From NCBI GenBank assembly GCA_964489715.1, contig CAZBAK010000048.1, positions 1 through 12,863 of the forward strand: 12,863 nucleotides of DNA, given 5' to 3'. The notes under the pieces are model-generated. The model had not been told where the DNA came from. It saw nothing but the letters and a program-made list of their open reading frames with translations, and searched no databases. A program made the position numbers and the translations under genes. Source of the DNA: Tissierella_A sp964489715. GTDB lineage: Bacteria; Bacillota; Clostridia; Tissierellales; Tissierellaceae. Below are positions 6,304 through 12,266 of this stretch, piece after piece (the first letter of the stretch is position 1; the number at the start of each line of letters is the position of its first letter).

Positions 6304-7215
6304 TTACTTTTTCTTGTTTTTCTCCATCTTTAATTCTTGGAAGTAGTAGTCTGTTTCTTTCCACTCTAGATATTCCATTGACTTTTTGCAGGAAGCATCA
6401 AAAAAGCGGATAACTTCATCAGCATTAGATTTAGCTTGATCAATTCCATCTTTCATTTCATAAAGGTATTCGGCCATCTTTGGACTAAAGTAACTTCCAG
6501 CTGGGAAAGTATCGTCTACTTCTAACTCTACATTTTCTACAAAAGGATATGGAAGAATAAAGAAGGTTGGATGTTCAAAGCTATCATCCCCTAACCAAAA
6601 GCCAAACTCTACCATATGCTCATCAAAGGCAGCACGTTCTATAATCTTGCTGTCATCTGGAAAAGCTTCAAACTTGTTATAGACTAGAATAGTTGCAAGA
6701 TCAAAAGTTCCCCAGAAAAGTCCAGGATAAACCTTTCTTTGCCTCAATGGACCAATAAACTCTAGTTCTAGATCCCATGCAAATTGGAACCATTCTAAGA
6801 TTTCACTAGCAGCTTGACCCTTATAGTGGTGATGTTGAGTATCCTCTTCAAATGGTGTTTTCCATTCCATTTCCTGAGGTTTTGTCTGGATAGAAAGAGC
6901 TAGTCCCATATCAGCTGCAGCATCCATAATCTCATTATAATATTCCTTAATGGTCTTTCCATCTTCAAACTTTACTTCTCTATTTTCTTCCTTTGTTTTT
7001 ATTATGATTTTGTCTTTTACTAAGTCTGCTTCAACTTGAAAATAGGAATCATTGAATTTAAGTAGACCAGTTGAGAATCCAGTGGTGGTAATGTCAAGCA
7101 TGGTATGTGCCCACTGAGGTTCTTGTACAGCATATTCCAGTTTTATCTTTCCTAAGATTTGTGAAACTAGATGAAGTGTTTTAATCTCATCTTTATATTT
7201 TTTATAAAAACCCAT
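6304..7215 (-). CDS. DUF5996 family protein
   Basis: A 303-residue cytosolic protein with no signal peptide or membrane segment. It matches DUF5996 throughout: TLHLVSQILGKIKLEYA near the N-terminus (13-29), a WAHTMLDITTTGFSTG strand region (35-50), and the family signature PGLFWGTFDLATILVYNKF (about 164-182). A DEHMVEFGFWLGDDSFEHP segment and a PYPF motif follow. Family members are about 300 residues, so this is full length. The function is unknown; conserved Trp, His and Asp positions suggest an enzyme or ligand-binding fold, which is inference only. The ATG at 7215 follows GGGAGGAG. The gene stands alone, divergent from the DUF305 gene and closed by a hairpin. The lysine-rich end (MEKNKKK) is ordinary for this genome. 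Confidence 0.85.
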   Translation of the reverse strand: MGFYKKYKDEIKTLHLVSQILGKIKLEYAVQEPQWAHTMLDITTTGFSTGLLKFNDSYFQVEADLVKDKIIIKTKEENREVKFEDGKTIKEYYNEIMDAAADMGLALSIQTKPQEMEWKTPFEEDTQHHHYKGQAASEILEWFQFAWDLELEFIGPLRQRKVYPGLFWGTFDLATILVYNKFEAFPDDSKIIERAAFDEHMVEFGFWLGDDSFEHPTFFILPYPFVENVELEVDDTFPAGSYFSPKMAEYLYEMKDGIDQAKSNADEVIRFFDASCKKSMEYLEWKETDYYFQELKMEKNKKK

Positions 7216-7253
7216 TAATAACTCCTCCCAAATATAACTTACCCTAATCTCAT

Positions 7254-7282
7254 ATTATAATTCTATATTTTATAAATTTAAA
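7254..7282 (-). promoter_or_regulatory. Probable promoter of the DUF5996 gene
   Basis: On the minus strand TATAAT (7254-7259) is preceded after 17 bases by TTTAAA (7277-7282). The -10 box is perfect and the -35 box is weak. The rest of the 278-base divergent gap (7216-7493) is very AT-rich and shows no further gene. I could not identify a convincing plus-strand promoter for the DUF305 gene. Confidence 0.5.
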
Positions 7283-7493
7283 TCTAAAATTTTATTTTTT
7301 ATTAGATTATTGGAGGCTTAAAGTAGAAAAATTATTAAATTTCAACCTATAGGGTATATTGTAGTTAAGAGATAATTTTCAGTAAATAAAATTTGAAAGG
7401 AGTTTTTTGTAATTAAATTCTAGAATGGAAAATCATAAATATTGATTCTATAACTTATTAGAAATTTAAAAATAATTACAGGGAGTGTTAATA

Positions 7494-7940
7494 ATGAAGA
7501 AAAATTATATAAAATTTTTAGGAATGATAGTAACTTCAGCTATATTGATGTATGGGGTAATGTATCTCAATACTTATGAAGTGGATCATATATATTTTAG
7601 TGAAATGAGAATGTATATGACCCTTCTTTCAACAGCAGTAATGGCTGTAGTCATGCTGGGCTTTATGCTTCACATGTTAAAGGATAAGAGAATAAATATT
7701 GGAATCCTACTTGTAAGTGTCTTGGTATTTGCATCATCCTTTTATTTAATGAGAAATCAAACTACCATAGATGATGTAGACTATATGGAGGGAATGATAC
7801 CACATCACTCCATAGCCATACTAACAAGTGGTCGTGCAAATATAGAAGATCCAAGAGTTAGACAATTGGCCGATGATATCATAGAGGCCCAGGAAAGAGA
7901 AATAAAGGAAATGAAAGAGCTTATAGAAGAACTTAAATAG
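7494..7940 (+). CDS. Membrane-anchored DUF305 domain protein
   Basis: 148 residues from the ATG at 7494, chosen because GGGAG lies eight bases upstream; the GTG at 7485 is part of that site. Three predicted TM helices (about 9-26, 40-61 and 67-86) are followed by a truncated DUF305 helical module. That module contains DYMEGMIPHHSIAIL (96-110, with the conserved His pair H104/H105) and VRQLADDIIEAQEREIKEMKEL (122-143). DUF305 proteins are helical-bundle proteins often linked to copper or silver handling, the His/Met positions being candidate metal ligands. Here the Met-rich DYMEGMIPHH stretch fits that, but metal binding is inference. The domain probably faces outside. The gene is monocistronic and ends in a strong terminator. 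Confidence 0.85.
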   Translation: MKKNYIKFLGMIVTSAILMYGVMYLNTYEVDHIYFSEMRMYMTLLSTAVMAVVMLGFMLHMLKDKRINIGILLVSVLVFASSFYLMRNQTTIDDVDYMEGMIPHHSIAILTSGRANIEDPRVRQLADDIIEAQEREIKEMKELIEELK

Positions 7941-7954
7941 AAACATTAAATAAG

Positions 7955-8009
7955 ACAAATATTAGGAGCCTCCAGTGATCACTGGAGACTCTTAATATTT
8001 GTTTTTTTA
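7955..8009 (+). terminator. Strong terminator of the DUF305 gene, shared with the convergent operon
   Basis: ACAAATATTA (7955-7964) pairs with 7993-8002. Inside it a perfect CTCCAGTG/CACTGGAG pairing forms the tip. A T-tract follows on the plus strand (8002-8008). The stop codon of the convergent C_GCAxxG gene lies within the tract (8007-8009), so the stem probably ends transcripts from both sides. Confidence 0.9.
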
Positions 8010-8438
8010 TTCAAGATTGTCATCTATAATTTTTTCTAATATTTCTGCTGCCACTAACTTTAGCCTATTGCATCCTTCATTTTCAGCTAGATTTACATCT
8101 TTAATAGTTTTACAGTTAGTATCTTTAAATTCTTTTTCAAATTCTTCTACCCAACGCTTTGTGATTCTTTTCAATTTTAAGTTTTCACTAGGCTTGTCTT
8201 CTGTAAACATAGCCCCTATAACCGCCACTCCTCCTGTTAGAAGGCCGCAATCCTTTTGCACCACCATTCCCCCTCCAAAGGGAACTATCATCTTTAAAGC
8301 TTGATTATCTAGGCCTAGCTTATAATAGTCATTGCTGGCATTTAAGATAACCTCTGCACAATTGTAGTGATATAGGTGACTTTTATCTCCATACTTTTTT
8401 TCAATTTCTATATATTCTTTTGCTTTATCTCTTAGCAT
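8007..8438 (-). CDS. C_GCAxxG_C_C family redox protein
   Basis: 143 residues. It follows the C_GCAxxG_C_C pattern: HYNCAEVILNASNDYYKLGLD (24-44) carries the first Cys (C27), GGGMVVQKDCGLLTGGVAVIGAMF (55-78) the second (C64), and C109 and C123 complete the set. The canonical GCAxxG reads DCGLLTGG here, a modest departure. Family members are predicted redox-active or metal-binding proteins of anaerobes, often near electron-transfer or transport genes. No experimental role is established that I know of. AGGAGG lies six bases before the ATG. It is the last gene of the three-gene operon, 11 bases after the DUF3887 lipoprotein. Confidence 0.88.
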   Translation of the reverse strand: MLRDKAKEYIEIEKKYGDKSHLYHYNCAEVILNASNDYYKLGLDNQALKMIVPFGGGMVVQKDCGLLTGGVAVIGAMFTEDKPSENLKLKRITKRWVEEFEKEFKDTNCKTIKDVNLAENEGCNRLKLVAAEILEKIIDDNLE

Positions 8439-8449
8439 ATTTTTCCTCC

Positions 8450-8857
8450 TTATTTGTAGTATAGACCAGCCAGCTTCATCTGCTTATTAAAACTTATGGT
8501 ATAGACTATACTTTTATTTTCAAACTTAGCCTTTGCCACAGCTACTGCAAACTCTTCTCCTGTATCCTTATCTTCTTGACCAGCTATACTTATATCTTCA
8601 ATTTCTTCAAAACTTCCCGCTTCATCTATGGATTCATATATTTGATCTATAATTTCCTCTGTCATTGCTTCTTTCATTTCTACTGTACTCATGTCTAAAA
8701 GTGTTTGTGTATCTTTATTGATTAGAACATTTACCACCTTTTTACTGGCTTCCTCCACTCCTTCTCTATCAAAGTCTTTGGAAAGACCTGAACTGGAACA
8801 TCCTGTTAAAAGAGCAAAACAAATTGTCATAAGTATTAGAAACTTAAGCTTCTTCAT
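8450..8857 (-). CDS. DUF3887 domain lipoprotein
   Basis: 135 residues with a clear lipoprotein signal: MKKLKF, a hydrophobic core, then LLTGC with the lipidated Cys at 20. The mature part begins SSSGLSKDFDREGVEEASKKVVNVL and ends in strands with IVYTISFNKQMKLAGLYYK, the characteristic close of DUF3887 (an NTF2-like fold). The middle VLINKDTQTLLDMST segment also fits. The function is unknown; such domains often bind small molecules or partner proteins at the cell surface. The ATG at 8857 overlaps the YhfC stop as ATGA, and its ribosome binding site (GAGGAGG) is encoded within the last codons of the YhfC gene, so translation is tightly coupled. Confidence 0.8.
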   Translation of the reverse strand: MKKLKFLILMTICFALLTGCSSSGLSKDFDREGVEEASKKVVNVLINKDTQTLLDMSTVEMKEAMTEEIIDQIYESIDEAGSFEEIEDISIAGQEDKDTGEEFAVAVAKAKFENKSIVYTISFNKQMKLAGLYYK

Positions 8858-9456
8858 ATTTCTTCCTCCTCTAAATAATAGTATTTTCTTGATTTATATA
8901 TATATATTATCATAAAAACTGCTAGAATTGCCAAGGATGATTCAATTAAAAAGATTGCATTTTTCCCCGACCCAAATATTACTATAGTTGAGTTTACAAG
9001 TCCATGAATCAAAATAGATATACTTAAGTATTTTAATCTTCTATTTAGCATAAATCCATTCCATACAATTACACTTAGGCCTATATGAAGAATTATGGCT
9101 AAAAATCTTTCAACTATGGCCAAGCTTAAACTTGAAATTGGAAGAGTAAAGATAAAGGGCCACAAGACCATTAGTGCTTCAGTTACTCCATGGCCTAAAC
9201 CAAATAATATAGGCTCTAGTATATCTGTTTTTACTGGTCTTATAAAATTTCTCTTAAATAAAAATCTAAAGCCTTCCTCAAATACACCTGCTGAAAACGC
9301 TATTAGGATACCAATAAGTATTGGATTTAAAGTATATAGCAAGATAAATTTTGTAGATCTTTGAAGGGAGTTTAAAAGAGGGATTCTTAAGACAGGTTGT
9401 GAAATAGTAAAGCACAGTGCTCCCAAGAGAAAAACCTTTAATCTCTTTATTTTCAA
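8854..9456 (-). CDS. YhfC-like intramembrane metalloprotease (short form)
   Basis: 200 residues with about six TM helices. Candidate active-site motifs of the YhfC/PF10086 group (related to CPBP/Abi proteases) are present in order: AGVFEEGFRFLF (56-67, the EE pair), LFGLGHGVTEAL (84-95, with H89 and E93), VERFLAIILHIGLSVIVW (115-132, with E116 and H124) and ILIHGLVNS (148-156, with H151). Relatives are usually about 240-260 residues and have one or two more N-terminal helices. This one starts at what would be their second helix. The start is TTG at 9456 preceded by AAGGAG. No upstream ATG restores the missing part in frame. It is first in the operon and overlaps the lipoprotein start by four bases. 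Its substrate is unknown; the coupled lipoprotein is an obvious candidate partner. Confidence 0.75.
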   Translation of the reverse strand: MKIKRLKVFLLGALCFTISQPVLRIPLLNSLQRSTKFILLYTLNPILIGILIAFSAGVFEEGFRFLFKRNFIRPVKTDILEPILFGLGHGVTEALMVLWPFIFTLPISSLSLAIVERFLAIILHIGLSVIVWNGFMLNRRLKYLSISILIHGLVNSTIVIFGSGKNAIFLIESSLAILAVFMIIYIYKSRKYYYLEEEEI

Positions 9457-9488
9457 TTTATCAGCTCTCCTTCCTTTAGTATAGATAT

Positions 9489-9517
9489 ATTTTACTCTTA
9501 TATGTCTATAATTACAA
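9489..9517 (-). promoter_or_regulatory. Probable promoter of the YhfC-lipoprotein-C_GCAxxG operon
   Basis: On the minus strand TTGTAA (9512-9517), a 17-base spacer and TAAAAT (9489-9494) lie about 30 bases upstream of the TTG start. The match is moderate (4 of 6 and 5 of 6). Confidence 0.5.
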
Positions 9518-9614
9518 ATTTATGATTATTTTTTCTAAAAAGGGTATAAATGTTATATAAAAGAGAGTAATTAGCTATTATTAAATAAAAATATATTTTA
9601 AGGAGAGATAAATT

Positions 9615-9866
9615 ATGGGTATTATTAGTTGGATTATAGTCGGTGCTTTAGCTGGATGGATTGCCAGCAAGATAATGAATACAGATGAGTCTATGGGTGC
9701 TATTGCAAATATTGTTGTAGGTATTATAGGAGCTTTAATAGGTGGATTTGTAATGAACTTCCTAGGCGGAGCAGGGGCTACTGGAATAAATATATATTCA
9801 GTCCTAGTATCTATCCTTGGAGCAATAATTCTTTTAGCAATATTGAAGGCCGTAAGGGGAAAATAA
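9615..9866 (+). CDS. GlsB/YeaQ/YmgE family stress-response membrane protein
   Basis: 83 residues, the usual size of transglycosylase-associated (PF04226) proteins. Three glycine-rich TM segments are visible: ISWIIVGALAGWIASKIM (4-21), GAIANIVVGIIGALIGGFVM (28-47) and a final helix ending LLAILKAVRGK. The motif GALAGWIASKI is diagnostic. In Firmicutes, family members such as GlsB help bring Asp23-type proteins to the membrane during stress; no Asp23 gene is visible here. AAGGAGAG precedes the ATG. It is the first gene of a short plus-strand unit whose second gene is a 32-residue membrane peptide. It is divergent from the YhfC operon. Confidence 0.93.
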   Translation: MGIISWIIVGALAGWIASKIMNTDESMGAIANIVVGIIGALIGGFVMNFLGGAGATGINIYSVLVSILGAIILLAILKAVRGK

Positions 9867-9900
9867 ATTAAAATATTATGGAAGAAAGAGGTTGATAGAT

Positions 9901-9999
9901 ATGTTTGGTAGAAGTAAAAAGAAAAAAAGTTGGTTTTGGCTCCTACTATCACTATTTGGAGTAAGTCATTTCATTAAAAAGAAGGGTCTAGATAAGTAA
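9901..9999 (+). CDS. Small basic single-span membrane peptide
   Basis: A 32-residue open frame beginning MFGRSKKKKSWFWLLL and ending FIKKKGLDK. A hydrophobic core of about 15 residues (11-25) is flanked by lysine clusters on both sides. The ATG at 9901 is preceded by GAGGTTGAT at workable spacing. The frame lies 34 bases after the GlsB-type stop and directly before the terminator, so it is probably co-transcribed and translated. I recognise no family. The double lysine flank and aromatic start resemble small membrane-embedded regulatory or stress peptides, or phage-like toxins of type I systems, but no antisense RNA is evident. This is a plausible real gene of unknown role. Confidence 0.6.
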   Translation: MFGRSKKKKSWFWLLLSLFGVSHFIKKKGLDK

Positions 10000-10017
10000 A
10001 TATAAAGTTAAGATATG

Positions 10018-10067
10018 GAAATCTTAAATTCTTGCTCAAAAAGGATTTAAGATTTCTTTTTGTTTTT
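10018..10067 (+). terminator. Rho-independent terminator after the GlsB/small-peptide unit
   Basis: A perfect 12-base stem, GAAATCTTAAAT (10018-10029) with 10045-10056, a 15-base loop and the T-rich CTTTTTGTTTTTC. Further outward pairing of AAGTTAA with TTAACTT may extend it. Confidence 0.85.
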
Positions 10068-10070
10068 CTT

Positions 10071-10096
10071 TAACTTTTTTGATTTATAGCCGATTA
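10071..10096 (+). promoter_or_regulatory. Sigma-D (FliA)-like motility promoter of the H-NOX chemoreceptor
   Basis: TAAC (10071-10074), 14 bases, then GCCGATTA (10089-10096). The sigma-28/sigma-D consensus is TAAA, about 15 bases, GCCGATAA/T. Each element here has one mismatch and the spacing is one base short. It sits about 40 bases upstream of a chemoreceptor gene, the kind of gene this sigma factor normally controls. Confidence 0.6.
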
Positions 10097-10136
10097 ATAA
10101 TAGTAGATATGTTTAAATATAAAGGGGTTGTGAAAT

Positions 10137-11939
10137 ATGAAAGGAACTATTGTTTCAGCATGGGTTGAAACTTGTAGGGAAATTTATGGTGAAGAGCTAA
10201 CAAATGAATCTCTTCTACATAATGGTATAGATAAGGATAGGATCTTTAAACCTTCTGAGGATATTGAGGATAAAAAGGCCTTGGGGATTTTAGAATATAT
10301 AGGTAGAAAATTAGGTAAGAGCTCTGACTCCATGTGGCAAACCATGGGTAACCATAATGTTTTAACCTATACTAAGGTTTATCCTGCCTTTTTCAGATAC
10401 AAAAATCTATATTCTTTTCTCCAGGCCATGTATGATATACATGTTGTAGTAACTAAAAGAGTTAAGGGAGCTAAGCCTCCTATTTTAGGCATTGAGCCTG
10501 TAGATAAGTATACAGCTCATATGAGCTATGCCTCTTCTAGAGGCATGTTTTCTTACTTTCGTGGTATGTTGGAGGGAGCTGCAAAATATTTTAATGAGGA
10601 TATCCAGATTGAAACTTTGGAAAAGACAGGTGATTTTCTAAAAATAGCTATCACTTTTCCAGAAGAGATATTTTATCAAAAGAAGTTTATATTAAATAAG
10701 GCACTATCCTTTGGATTTATGAAGAATATGGAGGGTAAAATTGCCCTATCATCTCTTGTTTTTGCAGGCATACCCAGCATTTTATTGCTTAAATTTGCAC
10801 CAGATAACCTGGCCCTAGTAGGAATTTTAATTCTTACAGCCCTTGTTCCCTTTCTTGTAAGTAAGGGCCTATTTAGACCCTTGGAATATATAAACTCCTA
10901 CTTAGATGAGATCAAGGAAAAGGACTTTTCTATGGTTCACAATATCAGTACAGATGATTTTTTTGAAGATCTAAATGGAAAGATCAGGGAGATCAAGGAA
11001 TCTATAAAGACTGACTTTGTAGGCCATAAGGGTACTACTGATGAACTCAATGTATTTGCAGATAAGTTTGGAGATATATCTAATAATATGAGTTCTACAT
11101 CAAATGATATAGAAGCTGTAGTAGATCAGGTTGCTGAAGGAGCCACTAGTCAGGCCTTTGAAACTGAAGAAATAGCTACTCAACTTAATAATTCCATATC
11201 TTCTTTAAATGGAGTTGTGGAAAGGGAAAATCAAGGTAAGGCAGATCTAGAATCATCTGTGGAAGTAATAAGCAATGGCTTTGAAAACTTAAGACTTACC
11301 TCAGATAGTCTAAACAATGTCTTGGATCAATTTTCTCAAGTTAGAAATAAAAGCCGTGATCTACAAAATAGGGCTGCAGAGGTTAGAAGCATAGTTGATA
11401 CAGTTGAAAAAATAGCAGAACAAACCAATCTACTAGCTCTTAATGCCAGTATAGAGGCAGCTAGTGCTGGTGAAGCTGGAAGAGGTTTCAATGTAGTAGC
11501 TTCTGAAATAAGAACTCTTGCTGAAGGTTCCAAGGGAGCTGTTAGAACCATAAATGAAAATTTAGGATCCTTTATAGAAAATATTGATTCTCTAGTACTT
11601 GATATATCCGACCAATACAATGTACTTGAAGATGAAAATCTAAAGTTAAATTCTATAACAGAAGAAAATGTTGCCTCTATCAATTCTATTGAAAATGTAA
11701 CAGAACTTATAGTAGATCTAATTGATGAATTAAACCAAGAAGCTGGTAATATGAGCTCTATTTCTGAAAACATAGAATCCCTAGCAGCTATAGCAGAAGA
11801 AAACTCTGCATCTTCAGAAGAAGCTTCAGCTAATATACAGATCTATAGTGAAGAAATAAAAAAGATGACTCAAAATATAGAAGAATTTAAAAAAGTCAGC
11901 AGGGAATTTAGTGAGGATCTAGAACTTTATATCCTATAA
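10137..11939 (+). CDS. Methyl-accepting chemotaxis protein with N-terminal heme H-NOX sensor domain
   Basis: 600 residues. Residues 1-180 form an H-NOX (HNOB) heme domain starting MKGTIVSAWVETCREIYGEE. The proximal heme ligand is H102 (YDIHVVVTKR). The propionate-binding Y-x-S-x-R motif is Y131/S133/R135, P115 is conserved, and the distal pocket has W9, N74 and Y140. All have the same residue numbers as in the Caldanaerobacter (Tt) H-NOX, where the W/N/Y network stabilises O2. Two close TM helices (about 201-220 and 225-244) with almost no outer loop follow, so sensing is cytosolic. A HAMP-like stretch (about 245-290) leads to the coiled-coil signalling domain, with its hairpin tip at 424-462 containing LLALNASIEAASAGEAGRGF. 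A usually conserved Arg in EAARAGE is Ser444 here. No CheR-binding pentapeptide is at the C-terminus. AAAGGGG precedes the ATG. It is monocistronic. Confidence 0.96.
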   Translation: MKGTIVSAWVETCREIYGEELTNESLLHNGIDKDRIFKPSEDIEDKKALGILEYIGRKLGKSSDSMWQTMGNHNVLTYTKVYPAFFRYKNLYSFLQAMYDIHVVVTKRVKGAKPPILGIEPVDKYTAHMSYASSRGMFSYFRGMLEGAAKYFNEDIQIETLEKTGDFLKIAITFPEEIFYQKKFILNKALSFGFMKNMEGKIALSSLVFAGIPSILLLKFAPDNLALVGILILTALVPFLVSKGLFRPLEYINSYLDEIKEKDFSMVHNISTDDFFEDLNGKIREIKESIKTDFVGHKGTTDELNVFADKFGDISNNMSSTSNDIEAVVDQVAEGATSQAFETEEIATQLNNSISSLNGVVERENQGKADLESSVEVISNGFENLRLTSDSLNNVLDQFSQVRNKSRDLQNRAAEVRSIVDTVEKIAEQTNLLALNASIEAASAGEAGRGFNVVASEIRTLAEGSKGAVRTINENLGSFIENIDSLVLDISDQYNVLEDENLKLNSITEENVASINSIENVTELIVDLIDELNQEAGNMSSISENIESLAAIAEENSASSEEASANIQIYSEEIKKMTQNIEEFKKVSREFSEDLELYIL

Positions 11940-11952
11940 AAGATAAAATTAT

Positions 11953-11992
11953 AAGAGCTTTAAACTTTTTAAAAAGTTTAAGGCTCTTTTTA
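11953..11992 (+). terminator. Terminator between the H-NOX chemoreceptor and the barstar gene
   Basis: AAGAGC-x-TTAAACTTTTT (11953 onward) pairs with AAAAAGTTTAA-x-GCTCTT ending at 11988, and a T-tract follows on the plus strand. The convergent barstar stop codon (11990-11992) lies in this tract. Confidence 0.85.
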
Positions 11993-12265
11993 ATTTCTTC
12001 CTATTGAAAATTTTATATTTGAATTTTCTTCTTCTAGTTCTTTAAAAAGATCTATTATGTTTTTAGCATAGTCTCCCAGGTAAAGAAGAAGTCCTTCTTC
12101 ACCTATTAATTCTATATGCAGTGGCTGGCCATAAGAACTTAAAGCATCCCACAGTGAATCTAGATTGTTAGCAAAATAACCACATACATTGAGTCTCTCT
12201 CTCATATATATGTGGGCCATCTCCTCTGTCTTCATAAAGCTAGAATCTAATATAATTTTTCTCAT
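11990..12265 (-). CDS. Barstar family ribonuclease inhibitor
   Basis: 91 residues from the ATG at 12265, one base after the barnase stop, with GGAG upstream. Longer in-frame starts lie inside the barnase gene and would exceed the usual barstar length of about 90. The sequence begins MRKIILDSSFMKTEEMAHIY. It contains the barnase-binding helix FANNLDSLWDALSSY (31-45), in which D36, W39 and D40 correspond to D35, W38 and D39 of barstar, the residues that plug the barnase active site. It has no signal peptide and is cytosolic. It protects the cell from the nuclease encoded just upstream before that protein is exported. Translational coupling of nuclease and inhibitor is evident from the one-base gap. 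Confidence 0.93.
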   Translation of the reverse strand: MRKIILDSSFMKTEEMAHIYMRERLNVCGYFANNLDSLWDALSSYGQPLHIELIGEEGLLLYLGDYAKNIIDLFKELEEENSNIKFSIGRN

Positions 12266-12266
12266 C

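Noticed and set aside
7281..7310. AATCTAA...TTAGATT pairing in the DUF5996/DUF305 divergent gap
   Set aside because: A seven-base all-weak stem with a long loop in extremely AT-rich DNA is expected by chance.
9540..9546. GGGTAT upstream of the stress-related GlsB gene, suggestive of a sigma-B -10 box
   Set aside because: No GTTTAA-type -35 element occurs at 12-15 bases upstream, and sigma-B is usually absent from Clostridia.
9581..9952. 123-residue minus-strand frame opposite the GlsB-type gene
   Set aside because: Antisense of a conserved protein-coding sequence, with no ribosome binding site and no family resemblance.
11336..11773. 145-residue open frame opposite the chemoreceptor signalling domain
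   Set aside because: Ser/Ile-rich antisense shadow of the periodic coiled-coil coding sequence; no start signal.
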